This document shows, one piece after another, positions 17,048 through 40,892 of a stretch of DNA of 64,000 bases. Source of the DNA: Amoebidium appalachense (lineage: Eukaryota > Ichthyosporea). The notes below the pieces were generated by a model. The model had not been told where the DNA came from. It worked only from the letters and a program-made list of their open reading frames with translations, and searched no databases. The stretch is from assembly GCA_963693365.1 (NCBI GenBank), contig CAVNZM010000002.1, positions 5,828,001 through 5,892,000 on the forward strand, in the 5' to 3' direction. Every line of letters begins with the position of its first letter. Position 1 is the first letter of the stretch. The position numbers were made by a program, and so were the translations under genes.

Positions 17048-20000
17048 ACCCCCTTCCCCCCCACCTCCAAAGATCTCAAGTTCTGTGGTCCCATGATTGT
17101 TCTAACCCTCGTAAATAAAATGAGTCTTGCATACGTTTCTTCGGTCAAGTGCAGAAATCTCTGCATACGTGCACTCGCGAACACATACGATTGAGAAGAT
17201 CTCTTTTGCTCTTCCCCCCCTCTCATCATTCCATCTCTCCCCCCCCCTCCCCCCCCCCCCCCCCATCTGTTTCTCCCTCCCTTTGACTGTCGTTCTCTTT
17301 CACATTCCCTCTTCCGTGTACCTTTCCTCTGTCTTCAATCTCTCAGTCTCTCAGTCTTCTTTTAATGCCAATCTCTCCAGGCTGGACATAAATACCATTC
17401 GTATCTGTATCCACCCACACCTATATTAGTCTAGGTCCCCCACACACAAGCGCGCGCGCACACACACCACACACACACCCACACACCCCACACACATCAG
17501 CACATGCGCACGCACGTGCGCACGTGCACGCTTGCACACACACACACACACACACACATCGACATACACATCACACACACACACAGTGGCCTTGTACAGA
17601 CACTCAGGCGCACACACCCATGCACGTGGTTGCACGCACACGCGCACACACACTCACTCACTTGCACGCTCACCTACTCGTGCGCTTACGCGTGTACGCA
17701 CATCACGCACACACACACGTACGTACACGAACACGTACACTAACACGTACACACAGTGGCCGGTTCTACCGTCAGAACATCTTCATCAGCAGCCTGACCA
17801 GCCCCGAGATCAACTCTCTGTTTGCCCGCCACTGCCACAGCCATGCAGGCAAGGCCCGCTACTCCACCACACACGAAGGAAGCATCTGCCGGGTGGTGCC
17901 CCAGATACAGCAGGTGGGTGTCTGTGTTCTAGTGATACCTCGATGTCATTGGTTGGCATGCCAAATGGGATGAGTGGTGGATCATGGTGGTTCCGTTGTG
18001 TGTTTTTGGGGTTATGTTTGCTTGCTTGTGTATGTTTGTGTGCGTCTGTAGTGTTGTAGGTGGTGGTGGTGGTGGTGGTGGTGGGGTGGGGTGGGGTGGG
18101 GTGGGGTTTTGGGGAGAAGGGGAGGGGGGAGGGAGGGGGGGGGCTCTTCGTTTTGCGCCGTTTACACTTGCTCTCTTTTTTTTTTTTGTTGGTTGGGGAA
18201 GGGTGGGGGGGGGAAAGGGGGGAGTTGGGATGGGGGAACGGGGGGAATGCTGCTCATCATTCCAATGGTTGATAGAGCAAAGGAGGTGCCGTGCTGTCTT
18301 GAATTTGTGCTACTGTGTGGCTTTAGGAGGGCTGGGTGTGTGTTTGGGGGGTCCTGCGCTGAAATAGTGGTGGTGGGTTGCCTGTATGAGCGGTGGTGGT
18401 GATGGTTGTTTTGGTTCTGTGTCTAAGTTACATTCTTACAGAAGTAGGGAAGGCCAGATTGATTGGGCCGAGGGGGGAAGGGGGGGGGGGGGGGGGAGGG
18501 GGGGGGGGGAGGGGGAGGGGGGGGAAGGCGACACATTACCGCCAGTTGACCTCCACATGTCAGGTTTTTCTGCGGCTGGACTGTGATCGATTTGCCGATC
18601 TCGAGGATCGGCGATTCAGCCACTTTATCCGTGAGATCTTGCCCGGGCTTAAAGACTCGCTGCACAAGCACACGGCCATCTTCGTGTCGAGCTACTTTAA
18701 CTTCGTCCGATTGAGGAATTACTTCAAGAAGGAAGAGGTGTCATCCACTTATATCTGCGAGTACGTCTTGCCTCCCCCCCCCCCCCCCCTCCCCCCTCCC
18801 CCCTCCCCCCCATCCATCTCTCCCCCCCCCCCCCCCCCCCCCCCCCCCTCCCTCCCTCCCTCCCTCCCTCTGCCTTTCTCTTTTTCTCACTCTCTCTTCC
18901 CCCCCCCCTCCCCCCCCCTCCCCCCCCCCCCCCCCTCTCCCTCCCCTCTCCCTCCCCACTTCGACATCCCGTCCTAGAGACTCCCTCTCCCTTGTAGAGC
19001 ACTAGAAGACACACCCATATAAACAAAGCTTATACTACCGGTCGAAGTCGGCATTCATTATGATACGCCCTTCGATCACAACCACTTCATGTGCAGCGCA
19101 CCGTATACACACGTTTCCATGCATTATCAGGCGTTTGGAACAATTATGTGGAATTCATTGATTGAGGAGCATGTGTAACAATGGATGCCCCTCGGGGGGG
19201 TGGGGGCAGGGGGAGGAGAGGGGGGGTGGTTATAATGCTTGCTGATGCAGTGGTCGCTACTGCCTGCAGGTACACCAAGGACAAGGACATCTCCCGTGCC
19301 CGGTCATACCTGTACCACGGCAGGAGGCACTTTCTGCTCTTCACGGAGAGGTTCCATTTCTTCCGGAGGTAGGTTGCGTGGGTGCTCTGTGTCGGCATGT
19401 GGTTTTCTCCTCTTGGATCATGTGTGTGATCTGTGTCGGTGTGTAGTTTTTTCTGCTTTTGGATCCTGTGTGTGCTCTGTTTCGGTGTGTGTTTTTCCCC
19501 ATTCAAATCAGGCTCAGTGGAAATAAAGCAACTAGGGCGCGAATGTTGTCGAATGGGAAGCCCCTATTCCCCCCCTTCCCCCCCCCCCCCCCCCCCCCCG
19601 GCGGGCTCAGGGGCCGAAACTCAGACGCAATTGATGACTTGGGCCCCCCCTGAGGATGGACTCTGCTTATATGATGCATACTGTGCGCATTGCTGATGTT
19701 GCATACTTGAATGTTTGCCTTACTACATGTGTCCTGCACCATGCTTCTCATCGTGTATGTGTACTTCGTACCGTGTTCCGCATTCAAATCCCCCCCCCCC
19801 TCGCCCCCCTCTGCTCCCCCCCTTTCACCTTTTCCTTTTTTTGAACTTTGAGCAGGGAAAGTGGGAATGATGTGGCTCGGATGAAGCCAGTAAGGGGAGG
19901 AATAGTAGCCAGTTAAGAGAAAGAACTGCCATCAGACGAAGGGGGACACACAATGTGCGTGGGTTACACCCTTAGACTGTTTCATGTTTTCCTTTGTTCT

Positions 20001-20973
20001 TTTTCGTGGCCAACAAACACACAAACTCCAAGCGGGTTGCCTATCTTTCTCCCACCCTCGTTCTCGTAGCCTACTCCATCATTCTTATTTCGTCCATCAT
20101 TTACCCATTGGGCAGCTGTAGGCTCGATGCTCGGTCCGTCTTGTGTCCCCCCCCCCCCCCCCCCCCCCCCCCCACGGTTGCCTAACTCGGTCTCCAAGGT
20201 GACCTGGGCATGTTATCATTGGGTTTCTGTGGTGTACCTGTGCGCTTCAATCTGTCTTATCCATTCCTTCTCCCCTCCCCGTCCCTTCCCCCCCCAGATA
20301 TCGCCTCCGGGGTGTGCACCATGTGTTCTTCTACGAGCTACCCGTTTACCCACAGTTCTACTCTGAGATCATCAACTTTATGGAGTCACGCCCAGACATG
20401 ACGTGCACGGTAAGTCCCCCCCCCCTCCCTCCCTCCCCCCTCCCCCTCCCCCCGGGCTTGTTCCTGAATAAAATCGGGTGCCACCCATGTTTAAGTGAAA
20501 CCGCGTGTATGACTTGGGTTTTGCACATGAGATGACGGAGCCAAACACGGGTAATGTGGCTGATTGTAGGCCACGGCGAGAATGGGCTCCGTTTAATATG
20601 CATACTTATGTGCTTTGTAAAAAACACGGGTACTGTGGCTGATTGTAGGCCACCGCGAGAACGGGCTCTGTTTCTTATGCATACTTACGTGCTTTATAAG
20701 TCTGCATGTGTTTGTCAACCCTAAACATGTACTTCGTGGTCTCTTAAGGCTTTCGATCTCCCGTAGAGGCATAGGAGCCCCACAATGATGTGCTCTGTTT
20801 AAGTGTCTTGTGCCTGCCTGCCCCCCCCCCCCCCCCCCCCCCCCCATTTTTTTAAGGTTGGATTATGGGGTTTCAGCCTTATAATGCATAATACCCCCCC
20901 CCCCCCCCCCCCCCCCCGACCCCCCGACCCCCTCCCCCCCCCCCCCCCCCCCCCCCAACCACCCACCCACCAA

Positions 20974-21059
<86 letters not shown>

Positions 21060-21424
21060 GCGCGCGCGCACGCACACACACACACGTGTGCGCACACACG
21101 CGTCCGTTTTAAAGTAGATAGGTAGGAGGATGGGAAGGAAGGTGGGGGCGGTGGGGAGAGGGGAGGAATGGGGGGGGGGGGGGGAGGGATGGGGGGCAGT
21201 GGTGGTGTCGGCTTCGTGGTTTCTGTCCGCTCAATGCACTTAACTCATTTACCACCATCTCCTTTCCTTCCAAACCCCCCCCCCCCCCCCCCCCCCCCTC
21301 TCCCCCCTAAAACACACAGGCATTGTACTCGCAGTATGATGCACTGCGTCTGGAGCGGATCATTGGCACCACACGCAGCCAGCGCATTCTCGAATCTTCC
21401 AAGAAGGCCCACATGTTTTGCTAA
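4668..21424 (+). CDS. UTP25: U3 snoRNP-associated factor UTP25 (digestive-organ expansion factor homologue), complete
   Basis: Predicted exons: 4668-5315, 6642-6771, 7630-7676, 8665-8784, 9449-9645, 10895-10963, 11622-11733, 12637-12721, 13668-13738, 14490-14575, 15570-15666, 16560-16645, 17757-17913, 18564-18760, 19270-19368, 20298-20409, 21320-21424. All phases agree and give about 805 residues. UTP25 is an SSU-processome component needed for early 18S pre-rRNA processing in the nucleolus; it has a degenerate DEAD-helicase-like fold. The start has an RGG-rich tail (residues 1-30) and a long acidic region (about 70-215). The conserved body begins near residue 316. Family signatures include [79 protein letters not shown] sequence in exon 16, and the C-terminal AHMFC. 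The introns after exons 3 and 9 appear to start with GC. The exon 3 end could instead be 7724 (a GTGATA donor). The ATG at 4668 is preferred because the family starts MGxxGxGxG. Confidence 0.92.
8011..8395 (+). repeat. Dispersed intronic repeat, families A and B joined by poly-C
   Basis: In UTP25 intron 3. It contains the family A core (CTGCTCGTCTCTGATCAAGA, GAAACAGTATCTGAGTTGGG, TGAGGATGGGCTCTGCTTAT), then a C run at 8281-8308, then family B text (GTTTGTCTTTTGGC). It is closely related to the copy at 30176-30503. Confidence 0.85.
10186..10432 (+). repeat. Dispersed intronic repeat, family B with head region
   Basis: In UTP25 intron 5. It starts near CGAGAATCGAACCC, then GTGGAGGCATAGGACC, then a T-rich body with TCGGGTTGTTGATC, and ends in a run of about 40 C. 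It shares the head and 3' half with other B copies. Confidence 0.75.
16680..17047 (+). repeat. Dispersed intronic repeats, B then A, each ending in poly-C
   Basis: In UTP25 intron 12. The B part carries GGCTCTGTTCAAGTGTCTTC and TTTGGTGTCTCCTCATCCCT. After a C run, the A part carries GGACGGGCTCTGCTTATTAT and TTTACGTGTACTTCGTACTT, and ends in a C run of about 30. Confidence 0.8.
19600..19803 (+). repeat. Dispersed intronic repeat, family A subtype 2
   Basis: In UTP25 intron 15. It contains AACTCAGACGCAATTGATGA, TGATGTTGCATACTTGAATG and GTGTCCTGCACCATGCTTCT, and ends in C. It is nearly identical to 28800-28995 and 32195-32395. Confidence 0.88.
20465..20905 (+). repeat. Dispersed intronic repeats, divergent A (internally duplicated) and B
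   Basis: In UTP25 intron 16. The segment GGTAATGTGGCTGATTGTAGG...GGGCTCCGTTTAATATGCATA is duplicated in tandem (about 20546-20615 and 20630-20700). A B-type head (GTAGAGGCATAGGAGCCCCA) follows, then two poly-C blocks. Confidence 0.7.
20980..21057. repeat. (CA)n tract in UTP25 intron 16
   Basis: A long CA dinucleotide run after mixed poly-C, about 260 bases upstream of the last UTP25 exon. Confidence 0.95.
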
Positions 21425-22644
21425 AACTACTGCTGGAGCTGCAGGGGTTTACGTGATCACGTGCGTGTGACATGCTACCGGTGACATGCATTTCGAAGTT
21501 GTTTGTTCCCGTGAGTGTGATGTCTTGAACTGAATGGGTGGATATATGGAGTTGGGAGGTGAGATGTTGTACCTTGATTTTAACTTGTTGCAGAGTTTTG
21601 ACTATCTGATTTTTCGACACTCCCGATTCGACGTGACTTGTGTCCTGGAAGAAGAATGGGATGTGCACATTTCTTTTCTTTTTCTTTTTATTCCTCCCGC
21701 TTCATTCGGGGGAGAGTGTTGGAGGACAAGGAGGGGGAGGACGAGGACGAGGAGGAGGAGAGGGGAGGGGGGGGGGGGGGGGGGGATAGGGGAAGGGGGA
21801 GAGGGGTTGGCACTGCCATGAAGTTCAGATGGTAAGCCGATGAAGACTATATTACATTTGCATGAATGCAACGGTTTTTTGTTACTATATATTGGGTATG
21901 TTGCTCGTGTATAGCCCAAGCTATTAGAAGCCCCATGCTAGATTTTTTTAATCAGCCTGACCAATCGGTCGTACATAGTTGAATAGACAAGTAAATTGAA
22001 CTGTTAGTTGAACTCTAGAGGTGTAAGACAAGTCTCGAAGGCTGAACAATCGTGGGCGTCGAGTTCACGGTTGCTTATGCATGGCCATCTCTGTCGGTGC
22101 ATGCACGGGCTGCATATTATTTTACACAATTGCCGTTTGGTTTTGTTTTTGACGTATCGGTAAACAATGAGACGTATGCCACCAACTTCAATATGTACAT
22201 GTGCAGGCCCATATGCGGTGAGCGACCGACATTATAACGTCCAGATGGGACAGCGGGACAATATGGTTGTGCAGGTGTTGGGTAGTGTAGGTTTGTGAGG
22301 GGTAGTAGCATGTACAAGTGTATGGTTTTGGTCACAATGTTGAGGCGGCATGCATGCGTGCGTGTGTATGTGTGTGTGTGTGTGTGTGACCCTGTGTGTG
22401 TGTGTGTGTGCGTCCTGCGTGTGCGCGTGTACACGTGTTGTTGTGTCCCTTAGGCTCTTGGAGTTTCAGTGAGAGAGACTTGTTGCCAAGGTTTGGCGCT
22501 CTTTAATAATCGTGTTTAGGCAAAATCCGAGTACTTATTTTGACACCCTTCAGAATCGTATTTACTGAATGCCCCCAGGCTGTTAATCGTATTGCGGGGT
22601 TTTCTAAATCGTAGTTTACGTCAATATGATTCATAGTGCGCAAC

Positions 22645-22745
22645 CTAGTCACCTTGAGTGCTGTGTGTCTCCCTGCGGCCCGGCTCAACATACCTTGTAT
22701 GTTGCCGCAGGCGTCCCGCGGCGTATGGGCCTTAGCCTCTATAGC
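22645..22745 (+). repeat. Dispersed intergenic repeat, family C
   Basis: Contains CACCTTGAGTGCTG and CATACCTTGTATGTTGCCGC followed by AGGCG. The same text occurs at 39780-39842, and on the minus strand at 38095-38200. Confidence 0.75.
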
Positions 22746-23189
22746 TCGCAAATCGATCGGTCCAAAATCCCCCCTTTTTGAGCGATCGTGGTATGAGAAT
22801 GGAGCATGATATTCGGGAAATTTCAACGTGGAAAGGGAGCTATTGATGTGCACTTTAAAAGTGCCCGGTTACTTTTTTTCTCTGACAGCAAAAACATGGT
22901 GAAATTGTGTTGAAAATTAAATTTTTCATATGTAGGCCCAAAATTGGCCGCCCAACCGTAACACATAGAAGGAGGGGTATTAGACCCATCAATATGGGGT
23001 GCAAAATGCTCAGCTCGCCAAGCCAAGGTCAGTCTCCGGAATCAGATTTTCAAAAAAGTTTTCCGTTCTCGAGATATTAACACTTTTCCAATCGGACCCC
23101 CCAGCTTGAACCCCCACCATGAAATTTAGTTTGCGACCACTTAGGTGCATCATGTGACCGTGCACTACGGACCCGCGCGCGCGCGCGCG

Positions 23190-23592
<403 letters not shown>

Positions 23593-23757
23593 CCTAGGGG
23601 GACATGCAACATTGAGGATTCACAAGGGCCGGTGGATTTGCCCAGTGACCAACTTAATTACTAATGGCCAGAAGGGAATGTGCTGTGTTCGGGTTAATCC
23701 CCACTTTGGCACGATTGAGAACAGAGACAGCACCGGGCCCACACGGCACACCCAACT

Positions 23758-24375
23758 TTACTCCCCACCAACCTCCAAGAGGACTTGACTAAACACCCGT
23801 CTATGCCCCTTGTATTTCTTTGCAGCATAGGCTGCAGCAAGGCCAGTAAGCCCACGTGTGTAAGCATCCATAAAACGAAAAGCCCTACGCGCATATTTAC
23901 GAATCAGAGACACTGGTATGCCATCTAAAGCAGCAGGCACTGCTTCCCGCAGCTCAGCTATTTTATAAGACACCTTAAGCCTAAGAATACGCTTGGATTC
24001 ACCCCAATAATACTCTATGTAGTTAAGCTCACAGTGATACTTAGGATAAAATATGCATTCATGCCCGGCCTCTTCTATTACCTCTTGCAACCAAGGGTTT
24101 TGCTCTGCAAAATCAGGCTGTAGATCTAGAATACGTGTAGCACAACACTTGTCTGCAGTGCATGGGGGTCTAGGAACCTTATTAATAATGTCCTCTTGGC
24201 TACGTGGATCAGGACATTGCATGATCAAACGCGAAACATCATAGCCCCTCTCTTCCAAAACCTGTTTCATTCCCTTCCCCAGTTTAACATCTCTTTCACC
24301 CACAACCCTTTCTTTGCCGTCTGGCCCCTTTTCCTTTACACGTTTATTGTTACATGTTTTGCATGTAATCAGCAA
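23758..24375 (-). pseudogene. DDE-type transposase, C-terminal fragment
   Basis: An open frame of about 205 residues with RILDLQPDFAEQNPWLQEVI, then a C/Y-x-x-PKYHCELNYIEYYWG block, RKYARRAFRFMDAY and KKYKGHRR. This arrangement (LQPDF..., HCELN.IE..WG, R..DAY...) is familiar from DDE-superfamily transposase-like proteins common in fungi and some other eukaryotes. The final acidic residue of the triad would be the Glu of ELNxIE. No in-frame ATG is present at the 5' end and the N-terminal half, with the first catalytic Asp, is absent, so this is a relic. It lies between genes and its frame has no visible introns. Confidence 0.7.
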
Positions 24376-24616
24376 GTCACCCCCCTCCTCACTCCCCCTT
24401 CCCCACCACGTCTATTTTACATACAATTGCAAACACATGCGGCTTCGCTCGTGCGTGGTTTGTGTGGAACGTGTTAGGCAGGCCACATGCATACTCGTGT
24501 GGGACATCCACAGACACCTCAGAGGCTCCCCTCGACAAACGGTGATTAAACACACACAGACACACTCTTCGCACCCAGCTTGAACATAGCCGGCCAGGCA
24601 GGCACCGGGGCGGGCA

Positions 24617-24695
24617 GCGAGCCAGGTCATGTCGGGTCGGGTCGGTTCATTTAGGGTCGGGTCGGGCCAAGCGATGACCCGACCCGACCCGAATT
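24617..24695. repeat. GGGTC-motif inverted repeat
   Basis: GGGTCGGGTCGGG (24654-24666) is followed after 11 bases by its exact reverse complement (24678-24690). More direct GGGTC units lie upstream from 24632. A T-rich run (24778-24818) follows. Confidence 0.85.
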
Positions 24696-24837
24696 GATTG
24701 GGGTCCGAAATTGGCCAAAAATTTTTATTGCGGCAATCGACGCGTCTCGTCGAGCTGGTTCGAGCCACCGTTTCGGATTTTTTTTTTTTTTTTTTATTTT
24801 TTTTTTTTTTTTTTTTTTCGCGAAAAGTTTTTTGCGC

Positions 24838-24920
24838 GCTATAGAGACTAAGGCCCATAGTAGTGCCCAGTCACTTACGTGTGGCACTGGGTACATAGCC
24901 TTGGAGACTACATAGTGCAA
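24838..24920 (+). repeat. Dispersed intergenic repeat, family C, 3' half
   Basis: Contains AGTAGTGCCCAGTCACTTACG and GGGTACATAGCCTTGGAGAC, matching 40090-40145 and the minus-strand copy near 38100. Confidence 0.65.
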
Positions 24921-25074
24921 ACGTTACCTAAATCCGGGCATATCGTATCCAATCAAAAGTGCGAATAACTTGAATAGATCTTATGAATGGGTCAATTACA
25001 GCGGTATGTACGTAGGTTATATGACTACGTTCAATATATGCCAATGCTCGATAGGTGCACCATTTATTTTTCAG

Positions 25075-25160
<86 letters not shown>

Positions 25161-25395
25161 TGTTTGATTCAACTTGGGCTCAAATCATTGGTCCTTTTAC
25201 AGAGAGCTGTTATATGCGACTGGCTGTTTATCAGGTCAGCAACGTGCCGTGAGAAGGCGAAGCTGGTCCTTTTCGGCAAACTTGTTCATAAGCACACAAA
25301 CATCCTTCTACCCGAAGTTCCCGAATACCTTGACCGTACACACAGCACACACCTGGTCACTCGCTCACGATAGAAAATTCCAACGCATAGCAACA

Positions 25396-25432
<37 letters not shown>

Positions 25433-25606
25433 ACAAACACACCCACAAACACACGCACCCACACCCACCCACCACACAAACACACACACGAACACACGCA
25501 GAAACAGACAAGCATCCAAAACCAGGGAAACAGCCACTTCTAGCCCATACCTTCTTACATACACGTTTCACAGCGCCATCTTCCACCATCTTCACCAACT
25601 TCCACC

Positions 25607-36876
<11,270 letters not shown>

Positions 36877-37950
36877 AAGGGCAGGTGCCCTCCATATCCA
36901 TGCACGTTATCACATGTACACCCAAACACACATGCATGCATGCACACAGGTGGCACACACGTACACACACACACGCACATCACACACGCACGCGCGCGCA
37001 CTCACCCACCCACCCAACCCCCCCCCCCCCCCCCCCTCCCCCCCCCCCCCCCCCCCCCCCCCCTCCCTCCCTCCCTCCTTCCCTCCCTCCCTCCCTCCCT
37101 CCCTCCCTCCCTCCCTCCCTCCCTTGCGTGCGACTAGAGATTCCCGGACAGATCAGCTAAAAAAAGCACCCCCTTTTCGGTTTCATAGTAAAACTTAGTA
37201 CCGAGATGAGTGGTCCTTAAAAAAAAAAAACGGTGTCTGAAAGTATGGCTAAATCATTGCATTTGTCAATAAAAAACCCAGCCAAAAAGACTTGCACGTT
37301 TTTTGACGTTTTTGTTGTGCTCCACAGTTAAACGGACGGAAAGCCTCCGGATGTAGCAAAGAAACAAGCACACCATATGGTGAAGAGGGGAAAAAGTCAT
37401 TATTCAAACATAACAAGACACTTTGTGCAAAAGACTTAGACTTTATTGATGAAGGTTCGGACTGAGAAAGAGAAACTCGTGTCATAGTGCCTGGCAAAAG
37501 AACATGATATGTATCTGTATTGCTTGATCAACAACGTTTGACATACAATTTCTATGACGGGACATCTATCAGAAGAATAAAAAGAATAAAAATGTAACAC
37601 TGCTTTACGAAAATGTAACAACCCACTGGTTTGCTCTCAACTGTAATAAAGCTTTTGTAGAGGAGGGTATGGCCATTATTTGTCCTGAAATCACCTAAGT
37701 CATTAAAAAATGGGGCTGTGGAACCACCTGAAGATAACAACAAATACATAGGTGTCCACCCGTTTGCTAGCAAGCAGCACTACTTACAACGGCAGAGCGC
37801 GCCATTATACGCGGTCCAAGCCCCTAACATAGAAGAAAAAGAAAAAGGATCAAACAAAAAAACTAGTAATGACCTAAGATAAAAAAAACGGCAAACACGC
37901 AACAGACCCACATGACTCACAGGCTGCGTGTTGCCGGTCTAACCCGTACT

Positions 37951-38768
37951 GGTAGCAAGACACAAAATCGATTTGCATACTACTGTTGTAGAGCTATATG
38001 ATTGGTTAAAATCAAAAACGTATGAGCCAATCAAAAGCTTTCAACGGAGTTTTTTTATTTCGTGATATTACAATATTAGTCCCCAAGGATGGTTTACGTA
38101 AGTGGCCGGGCACTACTACGCCACGCCTGCGGCAACATAAAAAAAAAAAAAAAAAAAAAAAGAGGCCGCAGGGAAGAAAGCACTCAGAGTGACTATTACA
38201 ATATCACGATTCACATCGTCGTAGGCCGCGCGCAGGCATCATTATCCATATGGTTGAGCACAACTCGCCACACAGTGTGTATACGTATATACGGCCCGTT
38301 CCAGTTTCTGAGTTTTCGCTTCGCTAGCGCTGTTGAAAACCTCATTATTTTCCTGTTTCTGTTTTCCCACATGTCTCATTGAATTGTTAGATTATTTGCA
38401 CGCGCATCCAAGCGCTCTTACGAAAGTGACTTCGTCCCTGGTCCCCGTTGTGGAGCTTGCCGCCGTCGTCGGCTGCTGCGCGTGTCACGCTTCAGTGATT
38501 CACCGTGGCTCGTGTTTTTTTCTTGCGCCCCCCAGAAAAGTGGCTTAGTGGATCTTCTCTTTCCTGCTTTTCCTTAGCGTTTCAGTTTTTTTTTTAACCG
38601 AGAGTTGTGTGTCGTTTTCAACAGTAATGTTTTTTTTTTTTTTGGAATTGGAATGCGTGATTTGTAGCGATTGGTTGAAACAGCACCATGGCTCCATGGC
38701 GTTGACCAATAGCAGCTCGCCAAAACCGCAGTAAATCGTCGTGCAAATCGATTTTGTGTCTCGCTACC
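37951..38768. mobile_element. Candidate non-autonomous DNA element bounded by inverted repeats
   Basis: GACACAAAATCGATTTGCA (37959-37977) and its near-exact complement at 38742-38760 lie within 27-base ends (37951-37977 and 38742-38768) that differ at one position. The interior has no long open frame and includes a minus-strand family C copy and CCAAT motifs. No clear target-site duplication was seen, so element status is tentative. Confidence 0.5.
38095..38200 (-). repeat. Dispersed intergenic repeat, family C, interrupted by poly-A/T
   Basis: On the minus strand: TAGTCACTCTGAGTGC, CCTGCGGCCTCT, a T run, then TATGTTGCCGCAGGCGTGGC and CCGGCCACTTACGTAA. This copy links the two halves seen separately elsewhere. 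Confidence 0.72.
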
Positions 38769-39779
38769 CCATAGCAATTTCTTGGTTCTGCATGCCCCCT
38801 GCAGGGGCACGCTGATGGGCCTGAAGCCTTCGGCACACACACACACATACAAACACTGCCTGTGCCATACGACACTACAATACGTATATGACGTACATAT
38901 AGGTACATGCACATGGCACAAGCTCATGGCACACGTACGCGCACCCGGCGTACGTAAGCACGTAGGCTGCTCACTCCCGGCCCACGGATCCGTGCTTGAA
39001 CCTCGCCGCGCTTAGGCGCTGACATGTACACCATAGATTCTTGTAGATCTCTTGGGCCAATAGATAGCCCAGAGTACTCTGAGATCTTGTAGATCCGGTA
39101 TACAGCGGTGCGGGCAGTGGGCTGCACGGCGTGTGCGGCATGTACAGTCTCGAAGAAGTGTGTCACTTACAAGTTTCAGTGATAGGCAACCAGGCCTCTG
39201 TGCCTTCTGTGTGCACTTTGCGCCCGACTGCCAATTTCACATCGATTTTGATATAAGTTTCTGGTAACTTTTGGTAAAAATGAAACGTATAAGGTTAGTG
39301 AATGTAAGAAATATGATTGGTTGAAACAGACTGAAAAGGTCCATGAGATATTCTATGGTCTGATTGCAAGGAGTATATTATTTGTTATCCAGTACAAATC
39401 AAATATTTATTGTTTGAAACTTCATGGAATCCCGGGCGCGCTGGCCGGGCTTGCAGTCCGAGCCACTAACAGTCTCAGTGCGGTGGTGGCTGACAGTGAG
39501 TCGCTTCGCGTGGATCTAAATATCTAAATATCTAGATTGTTAAATTTACGTATAAAACTTCCGCAATCCGATCGATCTGTTAATTTTTAAAGTTTGCATA
39601 AAATTTAGATTGATTTCGACCCTCTTCCAGATGGGCGCATCTGGAAGGGAGAGGGGGGGGGTCTTCTAGATGTCTGGGATGAGACGATTGGTCCTTGGAA
39701 CCCGCCTAAATATCTCTTATCCAATAGAATTGCGTGTGCTCCCAAGTGGGGCGCGCGGGCTTCCTGAGAACTTCTGGAG

Positions 39780-40145
39780 GCTTAGTCACTTTGAGTGCTG
39801 TCTCCCTGCCGCCTCTAACATACCTTGTATGTTGCCGCAGGCGACAGTCACTAGACAAAGTTTAATCGCGCGTAATCGGATCTTGCCTTACGAGCGGCGA
39901 TTGGTTCAAAATGACGTAAACCCAGCATATCAGTAAAAGACATGATCCGCCTGCCCAGGCTTTTTTATACAATGAGATTAAATGATCACTTTAAAACTTG
40001 TGAGCATTCCGACTGGTCATTACATATGGAGCGATCTGATTGGTCATCACAGCCAGAAGGACCCAGCCGGAGACATCCCGCAGCGTCGTAGGCCGCCCCG
40101 GCCACTTACGTAAGCCAGTGGGTACACAGCCTTGGAGACTACTGG
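39780..40145 (+). repeat. Dispersed intergenic repeat, family C, split copy
   Basis: The left half is at 39780-39842 (CACTTTGAGTGCTGTCTCCC and CTTGTATGTTGCCGCAGGCG). The right half is at 40090-40145 (CCCCGGCCACTTACGTAAGC and GGTACACAGCCTTGGAGACT). About 250 unrelated bases separate them. Confidence 0.68.
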
Positions 40146-40580
40146 AGGCTCGGTCTCTCTTTCGCGTGCGTGCGCGTGCGCCCGTGTGTTTGTGTGTTTG
40201 TGCATTATGATACTATTATGTATGTGCGTGTGCTTGACAATCACAATCGTGTGTCCATACCGATCTGTTAGGCCGTGAGTTGCGCTCAGTCTGTGTACAC
40301 AGCAACATATTCTTGTGCACACACGTCACTTTATGATTAATATGTGCCCATACCTGCGCCCGGCCATTGCACGTATAGTTTTTTTGACTTTCGATTGCAT
40401 CCGGGTGAGTAGCAATTTTTTTTTATTTTTTATTTTTATTATATATATAAACCCTCCGTCCCTACATTCTTTTTTATTTTTTTTTTTTTATTTTTTTTAT
40501 TTTTTTATTTTTTTTTTATTTTTTTTTTGGGGGGGGGGGGGGGGGGGCTCCTTCCCATATGGATGGTGGGTTACCCCCCC

Positions 40581-40611
<31 letters not shown>

Positions 40612-40850
40612 ACCCACACACACACCCACACCCACACCGGTACCCTCCTTCAAAACAGTTGTGGTTAATTCCCCCGTACCCTTCAACTCCTTCCCCTCTC
40701 CCCCCACCCCACCCCCACCCCCAATTGGAACACTCCAATTGCAATCAGAAGTGAAGACAACCAGGGCGGTGACAGTGGTGTAGCATTTAGTCAATTCATA
40801 TCCTTCTCCCTAGCCAACTAAACATGTGCAACATCCCCTCCCCCCTCCAG

Positions 40851-40892
<42 letters not shown>

